From NCBI RefSeq assembly GCF_007744675.1, contig NZ_CP036269.1, positions 2,061,501-2,125,500 on the forward strand: a stretch of 64,000 bases of DNA, read 5' to 3'. Positions 18,159-24,901 of this stretch are shown here, piece after piece. Source of the DNA: Gimesia alba (lineage in GTDB: Bacteria; Planctomycetota; Planctomycetia; Planctomycetales; Planctomycetaceae). The stretch's first letter is position 1, and every line of letters begins with the position of its first letter. Position numbers and translations under genes: made by a program. The notes beneath the pieces were generated by a model. The model was not told the origin of the DNA. It saw only the letters and a program-made list of their open reading frames with translations, and made no database searches.

Positions 18159-19099
18159 GCTGGTCCTTCCACAGTGATGCCATAGCGGAACGGGTCGTCG
18201 GGTTGTTGAATGAGTTGTCCTTCGCTGCAGATAAAGGCGGTGCCTGTAATCGTCGGGATGATGTGCTGGTCAGTCAATTCGCGATACGTGGCAATAAAAC
18301 GACTGCCAATAATACTTTCCTGAATCCAGGGTTCATGCGGCTGCAGTTTACCATCTGCTGCCAGGCAGGCGAGCTTGGCGCTGGTGCCAGTGCCGCAGGG
18401 GGAACGATCGTAGGCGCCGCCCGGACAATAGACGAAATTACGGCTGCGTGCGTCAAAGGATTCCGCCGGGCCGAAGAATTCGATGTGATCGATCTCTTCA
18501 CCGTTCGCGCCGGTGATTTGCTGTCGTTCCAGTTCCGAACGAATCCGCTGTGCGGCGTCGGTGAGTGGCTTCAGATTCGGGAATGTGAGTGCAAACGGCG
18601 ATTGTTCCACGAGGAAAAACCAGTTGCCTCCCCAGGCGATGTCACCCACAACGGTTCCCAGTTCGGGCACGTTCAGACTGACTTTGTGACGATAGCGATA
18701 ACTGGTTACATTCTCAATCATGACTTTATTGGGAGAGAGCAGATTGGCTTCAACGATGCCGACCGGTGTTTCGAGCCGACAAACACCAAGGTCGATCCGA
18801 CCGAGGTAGTAGAGCGTGACGACGACGCCGATGGCACCATGTCCGCACATTCCCAGATAACCGGTATTGTTGAAAAAGATCACTCCCGCCGCACAGGTGG
18901 AGTTGACTGGTTCGCACAGTAACGCGCCGACGACCGCCTCTGATCCGCGCGGCTCATTGATGGCGGTACTGCGGTAGCTGTCGTATTGTTCTTTGAAGCG
19001 TTGCCGGCGTTCCTGCAGGGAGCCGGAGCCGAGATCAGGGCCCCCGTCGATGATGACCCGCGTCGGTTCGCCTTCCGTGTGTGAATCGATGATGCGCAT
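18155..19099 (-). CDS. 4-hydroxyproline 2-epimerase / proline racemase family
   Basis: From ATG 19099 the protein has 314 residues; an AGGAG site 6 bases upstream decides this start over an ORF extension to 19180 that would run into the preceding gene. The proline-racemase family is clear (MRIIDSHTEGEPTRV at the start). Both catalytic cysteines are present, in GMCGHGAIGVV and SPCGTGTSAKLA, so it is an epimerase/racemase and not a trans-3-hydroxyproline dehydratase, which has Thr at the second site. In the operon with a DapA-family lyase and a DAO dehydrogenase the expected reaction is trans-4-hydroxy-L-proline to cis-4-hydroxy-D-proline. Cytosolic. Confidence 0.92.
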   Translation of the reverse strand: MRIIDSHTEGEPTRVIIDGGPDLGSGSLQERRQRFKEQYDSYRSTAINEPRGSEAVVGALLCEPVNSTCAAGVIFFNNTGYLGMCGHGAIGVVVTLYYLGRIDLGVCRLETPVGIVEANLLSPNKVMIENVTSYRYRHKVSLNVPELGTVVGDIAWGGNWFFLVEQSPFALTFPNLKPLTDAAQRIRSELERQQITGANGEEIDHIEFFGPAESFDARSRNFVYCPGGAYDRSPCGTGTSAKLACLAADGKLQPHEPWIQESIIGSRFIATYRELTDQHIIPTITGTAFICSEGQLIQQPDDPFRYGITVEGPA

Positions 19100-19115
19100 A
19101 ACAGGCTCCTGTGAA

Positions 19116-20066
19116 TTAGGTGGATGAACCGGGCCACGCACTCCACCAGTTTCGGAATTGTTCCCACTGCGAACGCGCAAATTGCTTTTGGCTGGGACTC
19201 AGTGAATCGGTTGCGTAGAAATGATGCTCGTATTCCGGATTGCCTTCCAGAACCATCAGATATTTATAGTACAACACCAGGTCCGGTCCTTCATCAAAGG
19301 TGGCCAGCACGTTGAGTGCTTCGGTCAGTTCGAGCGCCAGATTGCGTGCTTCAACATCCCCGGCTGCGGCCTGTTCGCAGAGAGCAATCAGACGCAGCGT
19401 TTCTTTAGGCAGGGCGTTACCCACGCCGGTAATGGCGCCGGCGGCGCCGCAGTGAACGTAACCGTGAAAGACCTGCGTATCCACGCCGGCGATCAGCACC
19501 AAATCGGGGTCGCTGTGTGTGATGTGTTCGCCCGCGTAACTGAGTGAAGCGGCGCCCCCGAATTCTTTGAATCCCACGAGATTGGTGTGGTCGCGGCGGA
19601 GGTCAAAGAACAGATCGGCCTTCGTTTCGAACCCGTAATAAGGGCTGTTATAAATGACGGCGGGAAGGGGATCACCGGCTTGCAGAATGTCCGCGAAATG
19701 CGCACGCTGGGCGGCGGCCGACGTGCCCCGCGAGAGGACACGCGGAATGACCATCAGCCCGGCAGCACCGATTTCTCGGGCAAGTGTGGTGATCGCGACC
19801 GCACGCTCCGTGTTTTGGGCGCCGGTGCCAACCACGACGGGCACTCCCGCTTCGACCAGTTGACGCACTCCTTCCATGCGTTGTTCGTCGGTGAGCAAAG
19901 GCCAGTCGCCCATCGAGCCACAATAGACGACGGCTCGCATGCCGACATCGATCAGCTCACGTCCCTTGCGGACTAACGCTTTGAAATCGGGTGTGCCTTC
20001 CGCAGAGCAGGGCGTCATCAGGGCGGGGATACATCCACGGAAAATTTGTGATCGGTCAGTCACCAA
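19116..20066 (-). CDS. DapA-family lyase, probable pyrroline-4-hydroxy-2-carboxylate deaminase
   Basis: This 316-residue (beta/alpha)8 protein is of the dihydrodipicolinate synthase/N-acetylneuraminate lyase family, with the Schiff-base lysine in VGFKEFGG (near residue 167) and the partner tyrosine in VIYNSPYYG. The start is TTG 20066 or, better spaced from AAGGAG, GTG 20063. It is the first gene of an operon with hydroxyproline epimerase (16 bases downstream) and a D-hydroxyproline-type dehydrogenase, so deamination of the pyrroline product to 2-oxoglutarate semialdehyde is the best guess. A true DapA is unlikely in this setting. The semialdehyde dehydrogenase that would finish the path is not in the operon. 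Confidence 0.88.
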   Translation of the reverse strand: MVTDRSQIFRGCIPALMTPCSAEGTPDFKALVRKGRELIDVGMRAVVYCGSMGDWPLLTDEQRMEGVRQLVEAGVPVVVGTGAQNTERAVAITTLAREIGAAGLMVIPRVLSRGTSAAAQRAHFADILQAGDPLPAVIYNSPYYGFETKADLFFDLRRDHTNLVGFKEFGGAASLSYAGEHITHSDPDLVLIAGVDTQVFHGYVHCGAAGAITGVGNALPKETLRLIALCEQAAAGDVEARNLALELTEALNVLATFDEGPDLVLYYKYLMVLEGNPEYEHHFYATDSLSPSQKQFARSQWEQFRNWWSAWPGSST

Positions 20067-20219
20067 GGGTCTCCTTCTGCAAGATTGCCATCATGACAGC
20101 CGCATGATGATCACGTAAGTCCATCAGATTGAATAGTACTGGAAAAGTTCTCGGGTGTCTTGACCAAGTGTCGACAACGGACTTTAAAATGCGCATAATC
20201 AGGGACGGGAGCCAGACCA

Positions 20220-20960
20220 ATGATTCATGAGTTATTAAGCCAGATCGATCCCCCCTTTACGGGGGAAGCCTTGTTTGACCACCTGTCTGACATTGTGTTT
20301 TTCATCAAGAATGAGCGAGGGGAATATCTGGTTGTAAACAACACGCTCGTGGATCGTTGTGGCGTTCAGGACAAACAGCAGTTGATTGGCCGCACGGCGG
20401 CGGAAGTGCTGAGGCCTCCTCTCGGCGCAAGTTATGCAGCCCAGGATCTCAGGGTGGTACAGACGGGACAGCCTATCACGTCACAGCTTGAATTGCATAT
20501 CTATGCTTCCGGTGATGTGGGCTGGTGTCTGACGACCAAGCTCCCATTGCGTCAGAAAAAAACGGGCGCTGTGATCGGTCTGGTCGGCGTCTCGCAGGAC
20601 CTGCATCTGCCCGATACGGCGACTGAATTGTATCAGAATCTTCTGGCCGCGATTTCCCATGCGGAGACACATCTGGCAAAGCCTCCGACCGTGGAAGAAC
20701 TGGCAGAGGTCGCTGAGATGTCCCCTTACCAGCTCAACCGCCGCATGCGTCACGTGTTTGGTCTGACCGCTGGTCAATGGCTGTTAAAGCTGCGCATCGA
20801 TCGGGCACAGCAAACACTCAGAGAGAGTGACGCCTCGATTGCGTCAGTGGCGCTGAGTGTCGGTTACGCAGACCAGAGTGCCTTCACCCGCCAGTTCCGT
20901 AGGACCACAGGCATGTCGCCGCGTGATTATCAGCGGATGGTGAAGAACGCGGGGGAGTAG
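20220..20960 (+). CDS. PAS-AraC transcriptional regulator of the hydroxyproline operon (inferred)
   Basis: This 246-residue protein has an N-terminal PAS-type sensor domain (residues about 15-135; DIVFFIKNERGEYLVVNN, GVSQDLH) and a C-terminal AraC DNA-binding domain with two helix-turn-helix units (TVEELAEVAEMSPYQLNRR and ASVALSVGYADQSAFTRQFR, then GMSPRDYQR). ATG 20220 follows GGGAG. It is divergent from the three-gene hydroxyproline-type operon with 153 bases between the starts, the usual position for a dedicated regulator. The PAS ligand is unknown. Confidence 0.92.
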   Translation: MIHELLSQIDPPFTGEALFDHLSDIVFFIKNERGEYLVVNNTLVDRCGVQDKQQLIGRTAAEVLRPPLGASYAAQDLRVVQTGQPITSQLELHIYASGDVGWCLTTKLPLRQKKTGAVIGLVGVSQDLHLPDTATELYQNLLAAISHAETHLAKPPTVEELAEVAEMSPYQLNRRMRHVFGLTAGQWLLKLRIDRAQQTLRESDASIASVALSVGYADQSAFTRQFRRTTGMSPRDYQRMVKNAGE

Positions 20961-20969
20961 GTATGTTTT

Positions 20970-21062
20970 TGCTACCACGAAAGGCACGAAAAGACACGAA
21001 ATAAAAAGCTCTAAAAAGGGGCCGGTCCAGAAGAATCGAGACCAGACCCTTTAAATCCGTTC
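20970..21062. repeat. Family D motif followed by family E repeat
   Basis: Family D (GCTACCACGAAAGGCACG then AAAAGACACGAAA, 20971-21001) is followed by the first family E copy (21013-21062: AAAAGGGGCCGGTCC, GAGACCAGACCC, TTTAAATCCGTTC). Family E forms an imperfect hairpin because GGGTCAGGTC pairs with GACCAGACCC. It lies directly after the AraC-type gene and begins the accessory region. Confidence 0.82.
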
Positions 21063-21266
21063 CTGTAAAAAAAGATTTCCACTGGATTCAGAAATTAAAG
21101 TGAAATATATTATCACTCTAAATAATTATAAAAAGAACAACGTTTCCAATTCCGGTTATAAGCAGAAAGAAATTTAGAATGTCAGGCCATTGAGTTCTGA
21201 CCAAAGGCTTACTGTAGGGTATAGAAGAATTAAGCTCGTTGTTTCTTGTCTAGGTCTTAATATAAA

Positions 21267-21548
21267 ATGGTTAGAAAAGTAGTTATTCTGATTACGAGCT
21301 CTCTTCTGTTATATTTACTTTCATTCATCTTCGTAGTCTCTGCACCAGTTGGTATTTTGGATTATTCAGACTGGGATGATCGCATCATGGTCATTAAAAT
21401 ATACTCTCCTGTTTTTGATGCCATACATTACAGTAACTCGGTCCGAGATACTTGTTTTAATATTTGTTCTTTAACTGGTAACCTGGAAAATTTTGTCTTG
21501 TTATATGGAGAGAATGAAATTTATATGGTGGATGTTTATTATGAATAA
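21267..21548 (+). CDS. Possible small membrane protein, AT-rich, unrecognised
   Basis: An open frame of 93 codons starts with a hydrophobic helix (VILITSSLLLYLLSFIFVV), as in a signal anchor, and ends with an acidic tail. I do not recognise the family. No good ribosome-binding site precedes ATG 21267. The surrounding 21060-21560 is clearly richer in A+T than neighbouring genes, and the frame lies between two family E repeats, so it may be a small foreign cassette or a remnant. Treat as tentative. Confidence 0.35.
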   Translation: MVRKVVILITSSLLLYLLSFIFVVSAPVGILDYSDWDDRIMVIKIYSPVFDAIHYSNSVRDTCFNICSLTGNLENFVLLYGENEIYMVDVYYE

Positions 21549-21563
21549 CGTGACGTTGCACTC

Positions 21564-21613
21564 CAAAAGGGTCAGGTCCAGAATAAACGAGACCAGACCC
21601 CTTAAATCCGTTC
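21564..21613. repeat. Family E repeat, copy 2
   Basis: AAAAGGGTCAGGTCC, an 8-9 base loop, GAGACCAGACCCC, then TTAAATCCGTTCC. It is the best-preserved hairpin of the family: GGGTCAGGTC against GACCAGACCC with one mismatch. It abuts the long repeat DR2. Confidence 0.85.
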
Positions 21614-21836
21614 CAGGCGGGCGGACACATGGGTACCGCCCCTACGTTGAAGTAGGCGACGTTAAAACAAATGCAAACGTTGGATAACGAATACCAACCG
21701 TGAGCGGGACGGCGCTAGCCGCCGTTTTTGGGTCAGGGGCGCTGTTTCACAAACGGTGGCTAGCGCCATACCGCTCACAATTTTCCAATAAATCAGTTAT
21801 AAAACCATGTTTTGCTCTACCACGAACGGCACGAAA
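21614..21836. repeat. Long direct repeat DR2, left copy
   Basis: This ~223-bp unit recurs nearly unchanged at 23561-23784. It contains CAGGCGGGCGGACAC, AAAACAAATGCAAACGTTGG, a full family B hairpin (21700-21778, stem of about 25 bp between GTGAGCGG and CCGCTCAC), and the family D motif CTCTACCACGAACGGCACG. Only about a dozen differences separate the copies, so the duplication is recent or kept uniform. Confidence 0.92.
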
Positions 21837-21847
21837 ATTAAAAGCCC

Positions 21848-21904
21848 TAAAGAGGGCAGGTGGCAGGTCCCGAACCATCGAGACAAGATCCCTTAAATCT
21901 GTTC
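21848..21904. repeat. Family E repeat, copy 3 (degenerate)
   Basis: AAGAGGGCAGGTGGCAGGTCC, here cut as GGCAGGTCC, then ATCGAGACAAGATCCC and TTAAATCTGTTC. It lies between DR2 and the 3' end of the first SUKH gene. Confidence 0.78.
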
Positions 21905-21929
21905 ATTTTTTTACGATTAGAGACAAGCC

Positions 21930-22556
21930 CTAGAAATGTTCACACTCATTTGTGATTGGGAAATCATCAGGATGCTTGAAAAGTCTTGTGAGAAATTCTC
22001 CAAAAGAGTCAGCGACTTTGACGATTTCTTCCGGATCATGCCATGACATTTCGAAGCTCCATGTAACAACAGATGGCTCCCCTGGTTTCCGATAGTCAAG
22101 GCAGAGTAAGTTCATCTCACTCATCTCTCTTGCATTGTGACCAGCTGTATCGATAACGGCAATCGGAACTAATAATCCTCCACTCTCGTAAAGCCTGTCT
22201 GAATAATCAAACCTAGCTAATAAAAAGCCAATTGTGTAGTCAAGTCTAACGTCACTAGCTCCTCCCGGCCTCCAAGAGGGAATTGGTGGTTGGGGCAGTC
22301 TTTCATCTCCAAGTGGCTTAAAGATATTACAGAAACGGCAAATCATTCTAATTTTACCATCGAGTGATTGAAAACATTGTTTTCCGGGAATACCACCATG
22401 GTAATGTAAGAACTGTTGTATTAGTTCATCTGGTAATTTAATTTTTTGTTCAAAATAGTTTGATGTTTTTATTTCAAATTGATGGATGTCTTCTAAAGAA
22501 ACAGCTGGAAGTAGACTTTCTAAATTGTATTCCAAGTTAATTTCTGCATTGTTCAT
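21930..22556 (-). CDS. SMI1/KNR4 (SUKH) family immunity-like protein
   Basis: From ATG 22556 the protein has 208 residues; GGAGAG 6 bases upstream supports this start over the ATG at 22589. The pattern LPDELIQQFLHYHGGIPG near residue 60, aromatic-rich strands in the centre, and the C-terminal helix EIVKVADSFGEFLTRLF fit the SUKH superfamily, whose bacterial members mostly neutralise polymorphic toxins. No signal peptide, so it acts in the cytosol. No toxin gene is adjacent. It lies between repeats and is AT-rich compared with the core genes, which suggests transfer. The family call is by pattern and moderately sure. Confidence 0.75.
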   Translation of the reverse strand: MNNAEINLEYNLESLLPAVSLEDIHQFEIKTSNYFEQKIKLPDELIQQFLHYHGGIPGKQCFQSLDGKIRMICRFCNIFKPLGDERLPQPPIPSWRPGGASDVRLDYTIGFLLARFDYSDRLYESGGLLVPIAVIDTAGHNAREMSEMNLLCLDYRKPGEPSVVTWSFEMSWHDPEEIVKVADSFGEFLTRLFKHPDDFPITNECEHF

Positions 22557-22612
22557 TTCTTCTCTCCATTCAAACTTAACGAGGCGCATCTGCTCAATGA
22601 CCTGAAGCGTTT

Positions 22613-22661
22613 AAAAGGGGCAGTTCCAGAATCATCGAGACCAGGCTTTTTAAAATCTTTT
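22613..22661. repeat. Family E repeat, copy 4
   Basis: AAAAGGGGCAGTTCCAGAA, TCATCGAGACCAGGC, TTTTTAAAATC. It separates the two SUKH-type genes, lying 56 bases before the start of one and just beyond the end of the other. Confidence 0.8.
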
Positions 22662-22683
22662 CGCTCGTTCTTGCCCATAAATC

Positions 22684-23235
22684 TCACCAAATTTCTTCAG
22701 TGTAAGCACATGGAGTTTTCAAGTTGTCGGGGTCGATTGGGTAGGGCATCAATGAGGAATTGTGTTCCAGTAAGTCCACCAAAACATCGACAAATCCCTT
22801 ACCCTCCAACAGAATCATTTCTGCATTTGAGAAATGATAAAAAACACAATCCCAAGCATCAGGCTCTCCAATCATGCGCCAATTGAAAAAGTCACCCTCA
22901 GGTGTCGTTCCCCATCCAAGTAGTCCTTCAGGTTCAGGGTAACCTTTGAATGGCAAGTCGTTTCCTGACTGTTGATCGTCGCTGTATCGTCGTGAAGCTG
23001 TAGATATCCAACTCAAAACGTCTGATACATCCCGCAAATTCCAGATAATGATGCTTCCGCACTCACCTCCTGAAGGCATGATGCATCCAGAACCGTATTT
23101 ATCAATAAACTTCTTGTAATCAGTTGGGAGTGAAAGACCGAGTTCCGACTCGACGGTCTGCCAGGATCTTTTAAAGCTGTGTTTTTTTTCTGGAGGTGGT
23201 AGTAAATCTAACAGTCGTTTCCAATTATCCAGCAT
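22684..23235 (-). CDS. Second SMI1/KNR4 (SUKH) family immunity-like protein
   Basis: This 183-residue cytosolic protein has the SUKH opening (VESELGLSLPTDYKKFIDKYG, residues about 28-48, quoted in part: LSLPTDYKKFIDKYG), a middle GLLGWGTTPEGDFFNWR and a C-terminal FVDVLVDLLEH helix. ATG 23235 follows AGGAA. It is not a close copy of the neighbouring SUKH gene, so these are two different specificities rather than a recent duplication. Orphan immunity genes of this kind protect against toxins from kin or competitors; that role is inferred from the superfamily. Confidence 0.78.
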   Translation of the reverse strand: MLDNWKRLLDLLPPPEKKHSFKRSWQTVESELGLSLPTDYKKFIDKYGSGCIMPSGGECGSIIIWNLRDVSDVLSWISTASRRYSDDQQSGNDLPFKGYPEPEGLLGWGTTPEGDFFNWRMIGEPDAWDCVFYHFSNAEMILLEGKGFVDVLVDLLEHNSSLMPYPIDPDNLKTPCAYTEEIW

Positions 23236-23560
23236 GATGGATTCCTATCAGGATATTTTATGAGATCGGTTTCATTCGAAAATTGGTGAGAAAAAAGATG
23301 CCAGGTCCATTAAATTTTTGTTCTGGTACTTTAATGATTTCCCTGATGTTTTACTCTACCACGCAAGGCACGAAAACTCACGAAACTTTTGGTTGGTGAG
23401 AATCTGATCGGGGTTGAGAGTGGCTGCTGTTGAAAACGTGTTGCTCATAGTTTGTAGGGGGCGAGCCATGTGTCGACCCGCGGTATCGATGTTTGTTGTG
23501 ATGGTTGATGGGAAAGTTTTATCCGGGTTCCCTCGAAGACGGAAATCGTTCATATGTCAC

Positions 23561-23784
23561 CAGGCGGGCGGACACGTGGGTACCGCCCCTACGTTGAGAT
23601 AGGCAACGTTAAAACAAATGCAAACGTTGGATAACGGATACCAACCGTGAGCGGGACGGCGCTAGTCGCCGTTTTTGGGTCAGGGACGCTGTTTCACAAA
23701 CGGTGGCTAGCGCCATGCCGCTCACAATTTTTCCAATAAATCAGATATAAAACCATATTTTGCTCTACCACGAACGGCACGAAA
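23561..23784. repeat. Long direct repeat DR2, right copy
   Basis: Near-identical to 21614-21836, same orientation, 1947 bp away. It includes the family B hairpin at 23647-23725. The two copies bracket both SUKH genes. Confidence 0.92.
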
Positions 23785-23854
23785 CTTTTGGTTGGTGGGA
23801 ATCTGAACGGGATCGAGAGTGGCTCGCTCGATCTTGCGGTGGCTCTGTTGAGTT

Positions 23855-23897
23855 CCTGCTCGCTGCGCTCGGGACGAATTGCATTCGAGCCTGCCCA
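23855..23897. repeat. Family C repeat copy
   Basis: CCTGCTCGCTGCGCTCGGG then ACGAATTGCATTCGAGCC. It matches the family C modules of DR1 with a few changes; the palindrome CGAATTGCATTCG is intact. Confidence 0.8.
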
Positions 23898-24779
23898 TGA
23901 AAAAGGTTGGTGAAGCTGGTCTGTGGTGGAATGGGGCTGCTTTGATTGTGGGTCGGTTTCTGCACTTGTTTGCGATTTTCATCTCTCATGCTGCCGGTGG
24001 TATCTGGTAGGATTTGTTTGCCGGTGGTTTGGATTTCACATGGGTTGGAAACGGCGGCTAGCGCCGACCCGCTTACGGTGGGGGTGGCATTTCTGGTTCC
24101 GTTTACGGTGGTGAGTTGGGATCACAGGATGCCAGGCGGGCGGCCACGTAGGGTCGCGCCCTACTTTTTTTGCTGGTTTCTTTTGAAGTTGGGGATCAAG
24201 TTGATGAATTTTCTTTCTGTGTTGCCGTTCATGAAACGTGATTTTCCTGAAGGGCGTGGGGTGGTCAAGGGGGATCGGGGAAAAGTTGTGTGGCGGGGGA
24301 GTGGTGAGATGTGCTGTAGGTGTGGTGGGGAGTGTTGTGAGCGAGGCGATGTGCGGCGATGTGTGTCGACCCGCATAACTTTTTGGGGCTGGTTGATGTC
24401 AAATGTGGCTGAAACAAGCGGGTTTTCCCATGCTGCCGTTTGTTTCGTTCCTGGTCTTCACCTGAATCAGTACTGCTCACGCGCGCGACGCGCAACTGCA
24501 GAGGATCATGGCGAATGGCGGGGTGGTGTCAAGGTGTTTCTTTTCACTGAAAAGGGAACATTTTTCACCGCTGACTGAGGGGATGTTCTGGTGCGTCAGG
24601 TTTACGTAATCTGACTCAGCCGCAAAATCGGGAGTTTGTTTAGAGAGTTAAAAAAATGTTCGTGAACCATTTGCTGCAAGTCTGGTATTTTCTGAGTGGG
24701 AACTGGCGAAAACTGCTTAAAAGTTGCCTGAATTTAGTTCATAGATCGGCGTTGATGCATTATACTGGACGATGATGGA

Positions 24780-24824
24780 AATTCAGGCCAGATCAGTGTT
24801 TTTGATTCCCTCCCGGCCTGAATT
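24780..24824. promoter_or_regulatory. 10-bp inverted repeat upstream of DUF1549/DUF1553 gene
   Basis: Arms AATTCAGGCC (24780-24789) and GGCCTGAATT (24815-24824) are perfect and separated by 25 bases. The repeat ends 77 bases before the TTG start. It could be a leader hairpin or a two-site operator. Confidence 0.5.
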
Positions 24825-24901
24825 GCAAACTCGAAGAGTTCGCTGTCCCAAAGCGACTTGATTGCGTTCATTTTTGAAAAGCTTCGAGAAGGAGAACTGC
24901 C

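Larger units (their letters stand above)
23236..24901. other. Gene-poor, repeat-rich stretch before the second DUF1549/DUF1553 gene
   Basis: I support no gene here. It holds a truncated family E unit (about 23289-23336), family D copies at 23354 and 23766, a short direct repeat (23378-23425 and 23780-23830, ACGAAACTTTTGGTTGGTG plus GAATCTGA), DR2, a family C copy (23855-23897), and partial family B pieces near 24044-24080 and 24128-24160. From about 24180 to 24580 the DNA is strikingly G-rich on the plus strand with no coding character. The last 300 bases must hold the promoter of the gene at 24902. Confidence 0.75.

Noticed and set aside
21013..22661. Integron cassette array with attC sites
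   Set aside because: Family E hairpins lack the RYYYAAC/GTTRRRY core sites of attC, genes are in mixed orientation, and no integrase is present.
21930..23235. Toxin-antitoxin or polymorphic toxin locus
   Set aside because: Both genes look like immunity proteins only; no toxin, RHS or secretion-signal gene is in the region.
20970..23900. CRISPR array
   Set aside because: The repeats differ in length, spacing and sequence; there is no regular repeat-spacer pattern and no cas gene.
23946..24578. Open frame of 210 codons in the accessory region
   Set aside because: It runs across fragments of dispersed repeats and the G-rich stretch, has erratic composition (many Cys, Arg, Trp) and no ribosome-binding site or domain.
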